A DNA stretch of 64,000 nt, from NCBI RefSeq assembly GCF_000454545.1, contig NZ_CM002139.1:33909-97908 (forward strand). The letters run 5' to 3'. Of this stretch, positions 40,846 to 49,630 are shown in pieces (position 1 is the stretch's first letter; each line of letters begins with the position of its first letter). The position numbers were made by a program, and so were the translations under genes. This stretch comes from Xanthomonas cassavae CFBP 4642 (GTDB taxonomy: Bacteria; Pseudomonadota; Gammaproteobacteria; Xanthomonadales; Xanthomonadaceae). Under the pieces are notes generated by a model, which was not told the origin of the DNA, did not search any database, and saw only the letters and a program-made list of their open reading frames with translations.

Positions 40846-41853
40846 GTGAGTGTGCTGCGGCAGCAGATCGGCAGCACCCGCGTGCAGCTGTCGTCGCTGG
40901 GCTTTGGCGCCGCGCCCATTGGCAACCTGTATGCCGAAGTGGCCGAGGACGATGCGCTGGCAGCGGTGGCAGCGGCCATCGATGCCGGCATCCGTCATTT
41001 CGACACCGCGCCCTACTACGGCTATGGCCTGAGCGAGGCGCGCCTGGGCCGTGGCCTGGCCGGCGTGCCGCGCGATGCCTACACGCTGTCCACCAAGGTG
41101 GGCCGCTGCGTCTACGACGATGCGCACGCCGTCGCCGGCCGTGACGGCTTTGCCGTGGCCGGGCGTCGCGCCGAGTTCGACTACAGCGCCGATGGCGTGC
41201 GCCGCGCGTTCGCCTCCAGCCTGGAGCGCCTGGGCACCGACTACATCGACGTACTGCTGCTGCACGACATCGGTGCGCTGACCCACGGCGACAACCACGC
41301 CCACGTGCTGCGACAGGCCTTGGAGGAGGCCTTGCCGGCCATGACGGAGTTGAAGGCCTCCGGTGCGTGCGGGGCGATCGGGCTGGGCGTCAACGAGCAG
41401 GACGTGGCACTGGAGGTGGTGCCACGCTTTCCGCTCGACTGCGTGATGCTGGCCGGCCGCTACACGCTGTTGGAACAGCACGGCGCGCGTGCGCTGCTCG
41501 ACCAGGCGCAGCACCACGGCGTGTCGATCCTGTCGGCCGGGCCGTATAGCTCCGGCCTGCTCAGCGACGCGCGTGGGCCCGGCGCCACCTATAACTACGC
41601 TCCGGTAGATACCCCCACCCTGCAGCACGCCCAGCGCCTGTATGCGGCGTGCGCGGCGTTCGAGGTGGACATCGGCGCGGTGGCGTTGCAGTTCCCGCTG
41701 GCGCATCCGGCGGTGACCACGGTGGTGGCCGGCATGCGCAGCGTGGCCGAGGTGCACTCGGCTGCCACCCGCCTGCAGGCGCCCATTCCGGCCGCGCTGT
41801 GGCAGCGCCTGCGCGATGGTGGCCTGCTCGATGCGGATCTGCCCACGCCATGA
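40846..41853 (+). CDS. L-fucose dehydrogenase, aldo/keto reductase family
   Basis: An NAD(P)-dependent aldo/keto reductase of 335 residues with the full catalytic tetrad D53, Y58, K84 and H140 (FDTAPYYGYG, STKVG, LLLHD). It oxidises L-fucose to L-fucono-lactone, the first step of the non-phosphorylating route known from X. campestris. The GTG at 40846 has GGGAG upstream; further upstream sequence shows no protein-like pattern. It overlaps the lactonase gene by 4 bp, and the next genes complete the pathway, which is the main reason for assigning fucose as substrate. Confidence 0.9.
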   Translation: MSVLRQQIGSTRVQLSSLGFGAAPIGNLYAEVAEDDALAAVAAAIDAGIRHFDTAPYYGYGLSEARLGRGLAGVPRDAYTLSTKVGRCVYDDAHAVAGRDGFAVAGRRAEFDYSADGVRRAFASSLERLGTDYIDVLLLHDIGALTHGDNHAHVLRQALEEALPAMTELKASGACGAIGLGVNEQDVALEVVPRFPLDCVMLAGRYTLLEQHGARALLDQAQHHGVSILSAGPYSSGLLSDARGPGATYNYAPVDTPTLQHAQRLYAACAAFEVDIGAVALQFPLAHPAVTTVVAGMRSVAEVHSAATRLQAPIPAALWQRLRDGGLLDADLPTP

Positions 41854-42722
41854 GCCGCCTCGATGCGCATCTGCATTTCTGGCAGTTGGCCCGTGGCGAC
41901 TACGACTGGCTGACGCCTGCGCTGGCGCCGCTGTACCGCGATTTCGCTCCGCACGATGTGAGCCAGGCCCTGGATGCCGCCGGCGTTGGCAGCGTGGTCG
42001 TCGTGCAGGCAGCCGCCACCGAGGCGGAAACCTGTTACCTGTTCGAACTGGCACGCGATGAGCCGCGCATTGCCGGCGTGGTGGGCTGGGTGGATTTCGA
42101 CGCACCCGACGCCGCAGCACGCATCGGCGCCCTGGCGCGTGCCGGCGGCGGCCTGCTCAAGGGCCTGCGCCCGATGGTGCAGGACATCGCCGATGTGCGG
42201 TGGCTGGCAAGCCCCACGCTCGATGCCGCCTTCGACGCCATGCTGGTGCACGACCTGGCCTTCGATGCGCTGATCCGCGCCGTGCACGTGCCGGCGTTGC
42301 AGGCACGGCTGCAACGCCATCCATCGCTGCGGGTGGTCGTCGATCATGGAGGCAAACCGGCCATCGCCGCCGGCGAATTCATCGCCTGGGCGAGCGGCGT
42401 CGATACGCTGGCGCAGCACCCCAACGTGCATTGCAAACTCTCCGGCCTGCTCACCGAAGCGGCAGCTGGCGCCGGACGCGATGCGCTGGCGCCGTATGTG
42501 GCGCATCTGTTCGCACGCTTCGGCGCGCAGCGCCTGCTCTGGGGCAGCGACTGGCCGGTACTGACGCTGCGCGCCGATTACGCGCAGTGGCTCGATCTCG
42601 CACAGCAACTGGTCACCCACCATGCGCCCGGGCACACCGATGCGGTGTTCGGCGACAACGCACGCACGTTCTATCGTCTGCCACGGCCGGCGGCCCCCAC
42701 CTACGGAACCTCAACGGTATGA
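41850..42722 (+). CDS. L-fucono-lactonase, amidohydrolase family
   Basis: A 290-residue amidohydrolase-2 protein that hydrolyses L-fucono-lactone to L-fuconate. Metal motif HxH at H7/H9 (DAHLHFW), GLLKGLRPMVQD in the middle, VVVDHGGKPAI and LLWGSDWPVL with the terminal Asp ligand. It is coupled to both neighbours by 4-bp ATGA overlaps. The family also includes lactonases for other sugars; the operon context indicates fuconolactone. Confidence 0.92.
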   Translation: MSRLDAHLHFWQLARGDYDWLTPALAPLYRDFAPHDVSQALDAAGVGSVVVVQAAATEAETCYLFELARDEPRIAGVVGWVDFDAPDAAARIGALARAGGGLLKGLRPMVQDIADVRWLASPTLDAAFDAMLVHDLAFDALIRAVHVPALQARLQRHPSLRVVVDHGGKPAIAAGEFIAWASGVDTLAQHPNVHCKLSGLLTEAAAGAGRDALAPYVAHLFARFGAQRLLWGSDWPVLTLRADYAQWLDLAQQLVTHHAPGHTDAVFGDNARTFYRLPRPAAPTYGTSTV

Positions 42723-43489
42723 CTGTCTCGATCCCTTCGACCCCCAACGAGCGCCTGCGCGGCAAGCGCTGCCTGATCACCGCCGCCGGCGCCGGCATCG
42801 GCCGTGAAAGCGCGCTGGCCTGCGCGCGCGCCGGCGCACAGGTTGTCGCCACCGATATCGATGCCGCTGCGCTGCAGGCGCTGGCTGCCGACTCCGACGC
42901 GATCACCACCCGGCTGCTGGATGTCACCGACGCCTCGGCAATTGCCGCACTGGTCGCCGAGCACGGCCCGTTCGACGTGCTGTTCAACTGCGCCGGCTTC
43001 GTGCATCAGGGCAGTATTCTCGATTGCGACGAGCCAGCCTGGCGCCGCTCGTTCTCGATCAACGTCGATGCGATGTACTACACCTGCAAGGCGGTGTTGC
43101 CGGGCATGCTCGAACGCGGCCGCGGCAGCATCATCAACATGTCCTCGGTAGCTTCCAGCATCAAGGGCGTGCCGAACCGTTTCGTCTACGGCGTGACCAA
43201 GGCCGCGGTGATCGGCCTGAGCAAGGCGATCGCCGCCGATTACGTGGCGCAGGGCGTGCGCTGCAATGCGATCTGCCCCGGCACCATCAAGACGCCGTCG
43301 CTGGGCCAGCGCGTTAAGGCGCTGGGCGGCGACGAACAGGCGGTGTGGAAGAGCTTCACTGATCGCCAGCCGATGGGCCGCCTGGGCGAGGCGCACGAGA
43401 TCGCGCAGCTGGTGGTGTACCTGGCCTCGGACGAATCCGCGTTCACCACCGGCCAGACCCACATCATCGATGGCGGCTGGTCGAACTGA
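42719..43489 (+). CDS. 2-keto-3-deoxy-L-fuconate dehydrogenase, SDR family
   Basis: A 256-residue short-chain dehydrogenase that oxidises C4 of 2-keto-3-deoxy-L-fuconate. The nucleotide motif TAAGAGIG is at 21-28, NCAGF near 90, the catalytic serine in NMSSVASS near 142, Y157 and K161 in YGVTK, and CPGTIKTPSL downstream. The C-terminus HIIDGGWSN is typical. The ATG at 42719 overlaps the lactonase stop. Order and product lengths match the characterised X. campestris gene set. Confidence 0.94.
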   Translation: MTVSIPSTPNERLRGKRCLITAAGAGIGRESALACARAGAQVVATDIDAAALQALAADSDAITTRLLDVTDASAIAALVAEHGPFDVLFNCAGFVHQGSILDCDEPAWRRSFSINVDAMYYTCKAVLPGMLERGRGSIINMSSVASSIKGVPNRFVYGVTKAAVIGLSKAIAADYVAQGVRCNAICPGTIKTPSLGQRVKALGGDEQAVWKSFTDRQPMGRLGEAHEIAQLVVYLASDESAFTTGQTHIIDGGWSN

Positions 43490-43660
43490 ACACTGCTGGT
43501 TTTAACGCTCGATGCGCGCTGACAACAAACGATCTCTCCCACTTGGCGTCACCGCTGTTTGCAGCATGCATCATCCACATTCCTGTTCCGAGCGCACCTT
43601 CCGCACCGGTCTGCGACGTGTGATTGGCCGCTCCACTCCTCCCCTGCAAAGGAAGACTGC

Positions 43661-44518
43661 ATGAAACTCGTACGTGTTGGCGCCGAAGGCCACGAACGCC
43701 CTGGTCTGATCGATAGCCAAGGCCGCATCCGCGACCTTGGCGGTGTGATCGACGATGTCGCCGGTGAGCATCTCACCAACGCCGGATTGGACAAGCTGCG
43801 CGCGCTGGATGTCTCCGCACTGCCGGTGATCGAAGGCGAGCAGCGTTACGGCGCCGCCGTGGGCCGCGTCGGCAAGTTCATCTGCGTTGGGCTCAACTAC
43901 GCCGACCACGCCGCCGAATCGGGCATGGAAGTGCCGAAGATGCCGATTCTTTTCATGAAGGCAACCACCGCCGTGTGCGGCCCCAACGACACCGTCATCA
44001 TCCCGCGCGGCTCGGTCAAGAGCGATTGGGAAGTGGAACTGGGCGTGGTGATCGGCGATGTGGCGCGCGATGTGTCGGTGGACGAAGCGCTGAACCATGT
44101 GGCCGGCTACGCGGTGATCAACGACCTGTCCGAGCGCGAGTTCCAGCTCGAACACGGCGGCCAGTGGGTCAAGGGCAAGAGCGCCGACACCTTCGGCCCG
44201 ATCGGCCCCTGGCTGGTCACCCGCGATGACATCGCCGACCCGCAGAACCTGTCGATGTGGCTGGAGGTCAACGGCCACCGTTACCAGAACGGCAGCACCC
44301 GCACGATGGTGTTCGGCGTGGCCGAACTGGTCAGCCACATCAGCCGCTACATGACGCTGATGCCGGGCGATGTGATCAGCACCGGTACCCCGCCGGGCGT
44401 GGGGCTGGGCCAGAAGCCGCCGGTGTATCTGAAGCCGGGCGATGTGATGGAACTGGAGATCGAAGGCCTGGGTCGTCAGCGTCAGCCGGTGGTAGCGCAT
44501 CGGCGCGATGCTGGTTGA
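43661..44518 (+). CDS. 2,4-diketo-3-deoxy-L-fuconate hydrolase, FAH family
   Basis: A fumarylacetoacetate hydrolase-family enzyme of 285 residues that splits 2,4-diketo-3-deoxy-L-fuconate into pyruvate and L-lactate. The metal-binding region ICVGLNYADHAAESG, KSDWEVELGVVIGD (Glu ligands) and DVISTGTPPGVG are conserved. It follows the SDR after 171 bp with its own AAAGGA site, so an internal promoter is possible. The C-terminus RQPVVAHRRDAG is normal. Confidence 0.93.
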   Translation: MKLVRVGAEGHERPGLIDSQGRIRDLGGVIDDVAGEHLTNAGLDKLRALDVSALPVIEGEQRYGAAVGRVGKFICVGLNYADHAAESGMEVPKMPILFMKATTAVCGPNDTVIIPRGSVKSDWEVELGVVIGDVARDVSVDEALNHVAGYAVINDLSEREFQLEHGGQWVKGKSADTFGPIGPWLVTRDDIADPQNLSMWLEVNGHRYQNGSTRTMVFGVAELVSHISRYMTLMPGDVISTGTPPGVGLGQKPPVYLKPGDVMELEIEGLGRQRQPVVAHRRDAG

Positions 44519-44600
44519 GTCTCTCATCGTCCCAGGGGCCCGGCTCGCCACGAGAGCGAGGTACGGTGAAGGCAAGCGGCAGTCGTTCGTTCGACGCAAC

Positions 44601-44632
44601 CTAAGCCCCTCTCCCGTCGGGAGAGGGGCTAA
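44601..44632. repeat. REP-like palindrome inside the fuc operon
   Basis: CCTAAGCCCCTCTCCCGTCG followed by the complementary GGAGAGGGGCTAAA forms a near-perfect hairpin between the hydrolase gene and fucD. It could reduce read-through or protect the upstream message. Confidence 0.8.
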
Positions 44633-44697
44633 AGCAATTCCCTGTTTTCGTTCTTGTCGGTCCGTTCTTATTCCACCCTTCACCGCCCAGGATTTTC

Positions 44698-46020
44698 ATG
44701 CGCACCATCATCGCCCTCGAAACCCACGACGTCCGCTTCCCCACCTCGCGCGAGCTCGATGGGTCGGACGCGATGAACCCGGATCCGGATTACTCGGCCG
44801 CCTATGTGGTGCTGCGCACCGATGCACCCGATGACCTGGCCGGTTACGGCCTGGTGTTTACCATCGGCCGTGGCAACGACGTGCAGACCGCCGCGCTGGC
44901 TGCCCTGGCCGAGCATGTGATCGGCCTGTCGGTGGACGAGGTCGTCGCCGATCTCGGTGCGTTCGCGCGCCGGCTCACCAACGACTCGCAGCTGCGCTGG
45001 CTGGGCCCGGAAAAGGGCGTGATGCACATGGCCATCGGCGCGGTGATCAACGCCGCCTGGGACCTGGCCGCACGTGCGGCGAACAAGCCGCTGTGGCGCT
45101 ATATCGCCGAGCTCACGCCCGAGCAGTTGGTCGATACCATCGACTTCCGCTACCTCACCGACGCGCTCACCCGCGACCAAGCGCTGGAGATCCTGCGCAA
45201 TGCGCAGCCGCAGCGTGCGCAACGCATCGCGCAGTTGATCGAGCAAGGCTACCCGGCCTACACCACCTCACCCGGCTGGCTCGGTTACTCGGACGAGAAG
45301 CTGGTGCGCCTGGCCAAGGAAGCGGTGGCCGATGGCTTCCGCACCATCAAGCTCAAGGTGGGCGCCAATGTGCAGGACGATATCCGTCGCTGCCGGCTGG
45401 CGCGCGACGCCATCGGCCCGGACATCGCGATGGCGGTGGACGCCAACCAGCGCTGGGACGTGGGCCCGGCGATCGACTGGATGCGTCAGCTGGCCGAATT
45501 CGACATCGCCTGGATCGAGGAACCCACCAGCCCGGACGACGTGCTCGGCCACGCCGCCATCCGCCAGGGCATTACCCCGGTGCCGGTCTCCACTGGCGAG
45601 CACACCCAGAACCGCGTGGTGTTCAAGCAATTGTTGCAGGCCGGCGCGGTGGACCTGATCCAGATCGATGCCGCGCGCGTGGGCGGGGTCAACGAGAACC
45701 TCGCCATCCTGCTGCTGGCCGCCAAGTTCAACGTCCGCGTGTTCCCGCATGCCGGCGGCGTGGGCCTGTGCGAACTGGTGCAGCACCTGGCCATGGCCGA
45801 CTTCGTCGCCATCACCGGCCAGATGGAAGACCGCGCCATCGAATTCGTCGACCACCTGCACCAGCATTTCCTGGATCCGGTGCGTATCCGCCACGGCCGC
45901 TATCTCGCCCCGGAAGCCGCTGGTTTCTCCTCAGAAATACATGCCGCCTCGATTGCGGAATTCAGCTATCCGGGCGGACGGTTCTGGGTTGAGGATCTGG
46001 CGGCCAGCGCGAAGACCTGA
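44698..46020 (+). CDS. fucD: L-fuconate dehydratase
   Basis: An enolase-superfamily dehydratase of 440 residues that converts L-fuconate to 2-keto-3-deoxy-L-fuconate. All catalytic residues of the characterised X. campestris enzyme are present at the same numbers: K220 (TIKLKVG), Mg ligands D248 (VDANQRW), E274 (IEEP) and E301 (TGEHTQ), and H351 ([11 protein letters not shown]). The ATG at 44698 gives the expected length. It is the last gene of the rightward fuc operon and ends just before two convergent REP-like palindromes. Confidence 0.97.
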   Translation: MRTIIALETHDVRFPTSRELDGSDAMNPDPDYSAAYVVLRTDAPDDLAGYGLVFTIGRGNDVQTAALAALAEHVIGLSVDEVVADLGAFARRLTNDSQLRWLGPEKGVMHMAIGAVINAAWDLAARAANKPLWRYIAELTPEQLVDTIDFRYLTDALTRDQALEILRNAQPQRAQRIAQLIEQGYPAYTTSPGWLGYSDEKLVRLAKEAVADGFRTIKLKVGANVQDDIRRCRLARDAIGPDIAMAVDANQRWDVGPAIDWMRQLAEFDIAWIEEPTSPDDVLGHAAIRQGITPVPVSTGEHTQNRVVFKQLLQAGAVDLIQIDAARVGGVNENLAILLLAAKFNVRVFPHAGGVGLCELVQHLAMADFVAITGQMEDRAIEFVDHLHQHFLDPVRIRHGRYLAPEAAGFSSEIHAASIAEFSYPGGRFWVEDLAASAKT

Positions 46021-46028
46021 GCCCGCGT

Positions 46029-46268
46029 TCCCTCATCCGCCCTTCGGGCACCTTCTCCCGCGCGCGGGAGAAGGAAGGCGTCGTCGTTCGTCCGGTACGG
46101 CGGGGCCACAGGTCTCCGACGTCGCGGAATGCCAACAGCTGACCGCAGCGCACTGCAGATGCCCGGCGGTGGTCCGTGGCGCAGCCGTCCCCAGCATGCC
46201 CGATCCAAACCGGATCACGCCCTTCTCCCGCCTGCGGGAGAAGGTGCCCGCAGGGCGGATGAGGGCGC
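46029..46268. repeat. two oppositely oriented REP-like palindromes between convergent fuc operons
   Basis: The first copy (46029-46078) reads CCTCATCCGCCCTTCGGGCA and ends in CTCCCGCGCGCGGGAG; the second (46218-46268) is the same in reverse orientation, ending GGGCGGATGAGGGC. They sit at the 3' ends of fucD (rightward) and the mutarotase gene (leftward), arranged like a BIME pair; they could stop transcription from both sides. Confidence 0.85.
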
Positions 46269-46271
46269 GAC

Positions 46272-46631
46272 CTAGCGCTGCGCCTCGAGCGCCTCAGTCA
46301 GCGCAAAGATCCGTCCGGCCTGCCGCCACTTCTCGTCTGGGCCACTGTCGGGCAGCGGCTTCTGGAACCGCCACATCAACCGCTCCCATGCCTGGATGCG
46401 CGGATCGGCCGCATCGCGCGCGGCCTTGGCGGCAGGATCGTAGTGTTCGCTGACGTCCATCAGCATCACCAACCGATCGCCGCTGCGAAAGATCTCCAGT
46501 TCCTGGATGCCGGCCTGCTGCAGCGAGGCCACCACTTCCGACCAGACCTCGCTGGGCCGATGCCAACGCTCGTACTCGGCGATCAGGTCCGCATCGTCGT
46601 GCAGGTCCAGCACATAGCAAAGACGCGGCAT
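46272..46631 (-). CDS. L-fucose/L-rhamnose mutarotase (RhaM-like family)
   Basis: The 119 residues belong to the RhaM family of sugar mutarotases (PF05336): MPRLCYVLDLHDDADLIAEY, then RWHRPSEVWSEV with the conserved His and Trp, and FRSGDRLVMLMDVSE. It interconverts anomers of a 6-deoxy-hexose so that the dehydrogenase receives the right form. Because it is 2 bp from fucP and beside the fucose genes, L-fucose is the inferred substrate, although the family name comes from rhamnose. Confidence 0.88.
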   Translation of the reverse strand: MPRLCYVLDLHDDADLIAEYERWHRPSEVWSEVVASLQQAGIQELEIFRSGDRLVMLMDVSEHYDPAAKAARDAADPRIQAWERLMWRFQKPLPDSGPDEKWRQAGRIFALTEALEAQR

Positions 46632-46633
46632 GC

Positions 46634-47935
46634 TCAGGCTCCTGCCACGGCGGGCGCCGCGTGACGCGCGCGCAGGGCGAACACCAGGATCACTGCAAAG
46701 CACGCGCCCGGGACCACCATGGCCCAGTGGATACCGGCCATATCAGACACCGCGCCCATCAGCGCGGTGAGCAGCGCCCCGCCGATGATCGACATCACCA
46801 GCAACGACGAGCCCAGCTTGCGCGCATCGTCATGCATGCCATCCAGGCCCAGCGCGAAAATGGTCGGGAACATCACCGACATGAACACGCTTGCAGCCAC
46901 CAGCGCGTACAAGCCGGTCCAACCCGGCAACGCGATAGCAACGGCGCACAACACCAGATTGATCGTGGCAAAACTCGCCAGCAACCTGGCCGGCGCCAGG
47001 TAACGCAACAGCGCGGTACCGATGAAGCGGCCGGCCATGAACAGCACCAGCGAGATGGTCAGGTAGGTGGCGGCGGTTTTTTCCGGCGTGCCCGGCACCG
47101 CGTCCTGCAGGTAACGGATCAGATAGCTCCAGATGCCGACCTGCGCGCCCACGTAGAAAAACTGCGCCACCACCGAAAACATGAAGCGCCGATTGCGCAG
47201 CAGTTCGCCGAAGCGTGCACGTCTGGGCGCCACGCCGCTCTCGCTCTCCGGCGCGCCGGTGGGAAAGCGCACCAGCGCGATCAGGATCGCCCACAGCACC
47301 ACCACTGCGCCGATGATCAGATAGGGCGCCTGCACGGCTGAGGATTCGGCGGCAAAAAACGCCTCGCGCGCGGCCGGCGCCATTGCCGCCAGTTCGGCCG
47401 GCGTGTGTTCCACCCCGGAAAAGATGAAGTGCTGGCCCACCAGCACGCCGGTGATCGAGCCCAGCGGGTTGAAGGCCTGGGCCAGGTTCAAGCGTCGCGC
47501 CGCGCCATCGGCGGGGCCGAGCACGGTCACCAGCGGATTGGCGGTGGTTTCCAGGAAGGCCAGGCCGCTGGCGATGACGAACAAGGCCAGCAGAAACAGC
47601 CAGTAGGTATGCACCTGCGCAGCCGGATAGAACAGGAACGCGCCGCACGCATACAGCAGCAAGCCGAGCACCACGGCCGCCTTGTAGCTGTAGCGGCGCA
47701 TGAACATCGCCGCGGGCATCGCGAATACGAAATAGCCCATATAAAACGCGCTCTGCACCAACCCGGCCTGCAGGTCGGTCAGCTCGAAGGCCTTCTTGAA
47801 TTGCTTGATCAGGATGTCGTTGAGGTTGTTGGCCATGCCCCATAGAAAGAACAGACTCACGATCAACACCAGGGGAACCATGGCGGTACGCGCCAGGTTG
47901 CCGCGCGGTGACGCGGCAATGTCACTGTGATGCAT
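46634..47935 (-). CDS. fucP: L-fucose:H+ symporter FucP
   Basis: A 433-residue major-facilitator permease with 12 membrane helices, of the fucose-galactose-glucose (FHS) subfamily. Typical motifs are FFLWGMANNLNDILIKQFKK in helix 1 and GLAFLETTANPLVTVLGP plus RRLNLAQAFNPLGSITGVL in the middle. It imports L-fucose with protons. The start at 47935 has GGAGGGGA upstream. It is followed after 2 bp by the mutarotase gene and is divergent from the IclR regulator, with a strong operator candidate between. Confidence 0.94.
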   Translation of the reverse strand: MHHSDIAASPRGNLARTAMVPLVLIVSLFFLWGMANNLNDILIKQFKKAFELTDLQAGLVQSAFYMGYFVFAMPAAMFMRRYSYKAAVVLGLLLYACGAFLFYPAAQVHTYWLFLLALFVIASGLAFLETTANPLVTVLGPADGAARRLNLAQAFNPLGSITGVLVGQHFIFSGVEHTPAELAAMAPAAREAFFAAESSAVQAPYLIIGAVVVLWAILIALVRFPTGAPESESGVAPRRARFGELLRNRRFMFSVVAQFFYVGAQVGIWSYLIRYLQDAVPGTPEKTAATYLTISLVLFMAGRFIGTALLRYLAPARLLASFATINLVLCAVAIALPGWTGLYALVAASVFMSVMFPTIFALGLDGMHDDARKLGSSLLVMSIIGGALLTALMGAVSDMAGIHWAMVVPGACFAVILVFALRARHAAPAVAGA

Positions 47936-48009
47936 GCGACCGTTCCCCTCCCAAGGCTGTGGCGCTTGCGTTGCAATCGAGCGAGCGTACTGCGCGCGTC
48001 CATGCCATG

Positions 48010-48036
48010 CAAATATAAAATCTTTGTTTATATTTG
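48010..48036. promoter_or_regulatory. perfect 10-bp inverted repeat, probable IclR-type operator
   Basis: CAAATATAAA (48010-48019) and TTTATATTTG (48027-48036) are exact inverted repeats separated by seven bases. The site lies 75 bp upstream of fucP and 79 bp upstream of the regulator gene, in an AT-rich island of an otherwise GC-rich region. Size and position fit a dimer-of-dimers IclR-family operator that controls both divergent promoters. Confidence 0.75.
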
Positions 48037-48114
48037 GACGCACAGTCTCCCGCTACCCCTGCCCGCGTTGCCTGTACCCTGGCGCGCCGCACCTTGCCTG
48101 GAACCCGCAAACGG

Positions 48115-48864
48115 ATGAGCACCGAACCCGCCAAGTACCGCGCGCCGGCCCTGGACAAGGGGCTGGACATCCTGGAGCTGCTCGCCCGCCAGGCGCAGCC
48201 GATGAGCATGGGTGCGCTCTCGCAGGGCATCGGCCGCTCGCGTGGGGAAATCTTCCGCATGCTGCAGGTGTTGGAGGAACGCGGCTACCTCACCCGCGAT
48301 GGCGAAGGCGACTACGTGCTGACCAACCGCCTGTTCATGCTCGGCATGCAACAGCCGCAGGTGCAGAGCATCAGCGAGGCCGCGTTGCCAGTGATGCGGC
48401 GCCTGTCCGATGCGATCTACCAGCCGTGCCATCTGGTGGCCCCGTCCGGCGACCAGATCGTGGTGATCGCGCAGATGGACGTGCCCAGCGACCTGGGCCT
48501 GGTGGTGCGCCCGGGCCACCGCCGCCCGCTGACCCATTCCAGCTCCGGGCTGGTGCTGTTCGCGTTCCAGCAGCCGGAGGTGCAGGCGCGCTGGCTGGAC
48601 ATGCTCGACGCCAGCGAGGTGCCGTTCGAGCGTGCGCAGTTCCTCGCTGCCGCCGCGCAGGCGCGCAACGATGGCTACGCCATGCAACCCAGCGAGGCAG
48701 TGGTAGGCGTGGTCGACCTGACCGCACCGATCCTGCAACGCGGCAGTGCGACCTATACGCTCGCCGTACCCTTCATCGCGCGCCGCCCCGAGCTGATCGG
48801 CCCGCACGCGGCCTTGCAGGCCCTGTGTGCGGCAACGGCGGAGATCTCCGCCGCGTTGATGTAG
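48115..48864 (+). CDS. IclR-family regulator of the L-fucose genes
   Basis: A regulator of 249 residues: N-terminal winged HTH (LDKGLDILELLARQAQPMSM ... GRSRGEIFRMLQVLEERGYL) and C-terminal ligand-binding IclR domain (PVMRRLSDAIYQPCHLVAPS through VVGVVDLTAPIL). It probably senses L-fucose or a pathway intermediate and represses or activates fucP and the fuc operons; this is inferred from position and the palindrome next to it. The ATG at 48115 is chosen; the open frame upstream crosses the operator. Confidence 0.92.
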   Translation: MSTEPAKYRAPALDKGLDILELLARQAQPMSMGALSQGIGRSRGEIFRMLQVLEERGYLTRDGEGDYVLTNRLFMLGMQQPQVQSISEAALPVMRRLSDAIYQPCHLVAPSGDQIVVIAQMDVPSDLGLVVRPGHRRPLTHSSSGLVLFAFQQPEVQARWLDMLDASEVPFERAQFLAAAAQARNDGYAMQPSEAVVGVVDLTAPILQRGSATYTLAVPFIARRPELIGPHAALQALCAATAEISAALM

Positions 48865-49272
48865 CCGCGGCCCGCGCCGGGAGTATCGGCGCTGGTGTTT
48901 CTGTTGCTCGCTTCCGAAGGCTGACTTCTGCAGTCCTCCCGCAGCGCGGCCGGCCCTGTGCGTCGAGCGCAGCGCGCTCTTTCCGCAGCGCTGCGATGGC
49001 AGCCTGGCCATCGCACTCCACCCGAACCGCTTCGCCTCCACCTGCGGCATCGCAAGCCGTGCAAATCGAGACGCCATGGAGATCGCAGCATCGTTGTCGA
49101 TCGCGGCACTCCTGCACGACGTCTGGAAAGACAGCACGAAGCAGGCGCTGGCTCATGCGCGCGCATCCAAGCATGACGTCTCCACTCGCACTGCTTGCAG
49201 CACACCCCACATCAGCGGCTTTCCCCGCGTTTTTCGCTGCCTGGGTTACCGGCATGCAGACCGTTGGTCGCT

Positions 49273-49286
49273 ATAGCCAAGGCTAT
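49273..49286. promoter_or_regulatory. MntR-like palindrome, copy 1 (ATAGCC-AA-GGCTAT)
   Basis: A perfect 6-bp dyad with 2-bp centre. It closely resembles the core of the E. coli MntR box (ATAGC-N-GGCTAT type). It lies about 358 bp upstream of mntP and exactly 100 bp upstream of a second copy. Confidence 0.55.
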
Positions 49287-49372
49287 CGGGCGCCACATCG
49301 CGCCGTTGCGTGGACATGCCCGCCTGGCTTTGACGCCTGAAAACAAGGCAAAACCGCCTCACCCTGCTCGCA

Positions 49373-49386
49373 ATAGCCACGGCTAT
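49373..49386. promoter_or_regulatory. MntR-like palindrome, copy 2 (ATAGCC-AC-GGCTAT)
   Basis: The same dyad as copy 1 with centre AC; followed by AAAG and a downstream AT-containing stretch. It lies about 75 bp upstream of the riboswitch, where a promoter for a riboswitch-controlled mntP transcript is expected. Binding by MntR is inference. Confidence 0.6.
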
Positions 49387-49457
49387 AAAGATCAGACCAA
49401 CCTTCGCGTGCGCTGCAGACGCACCGAACGCGGCCCTGCGTTGGTACACTGCGCGCC

Positions 49458-49565
49458 CCTTGGGGAGTAGCCTGCTTTCGCATCGTCGGAAGCGCCTGCG
49501 TCAACATACTCGGCCGTTGCGCCGTGGTGCAGGCAACCAGTTCCGGTTTGGCGAGACCAGCGGCA
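49458..49565 (+). promoter_or_regulatory. yybP-ykoY manganese riboswitch upstream of mntP
   Basis: The conserved blocks of the Mn2+-sensing yybP-ykoY element are present in order: GGGGAGTAGC (49462-49471), GTCAACATAC (49500-49509), GGCAACCAG (49532-49540) and GGCGAGACC (49550-49558). The region ends 66 bp before mntP, leaving room for an expression platform including the GC-rich stretch 49570-49610. In E. coli the same element raises mntP expression when manganese is high. Confidence 0.92.
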
Positions 49566-49630
49566 TGCGTGCACGACGACGGTTGGCGCGGGCGCATGTC
49601 GTTGTGACCGTGCCCAACCCGAGACTGTCG

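Larger units (their letters stand above)
48865..49457. other. gene-free 593 bp upstream of the manganese region
   Basis: No credible coding sequence on either strand: the open frames here have no family features or good ribosome-binding sites. The right part holds the two palindromes listed separately at 49273 and 49373 and should contain the mntP promoter. Confidence 0.5.

Noticed and set aside
46272..46703. Assignment of the small mutarotase to rhamnose metabolism
   Set aside because: The protein family was named for L-rhamnose, but no rhamnose genes are nearby and it is 2 bp from fucP.
48773..49255. Open frame of 160 codons on the minus strand between the IclR gene and mntP
   Set aside because: No ribosome-binding site, Ala/Arg-rich shadow-like composition and no recognisable motif; it also overlaps the end of the IclR gene.
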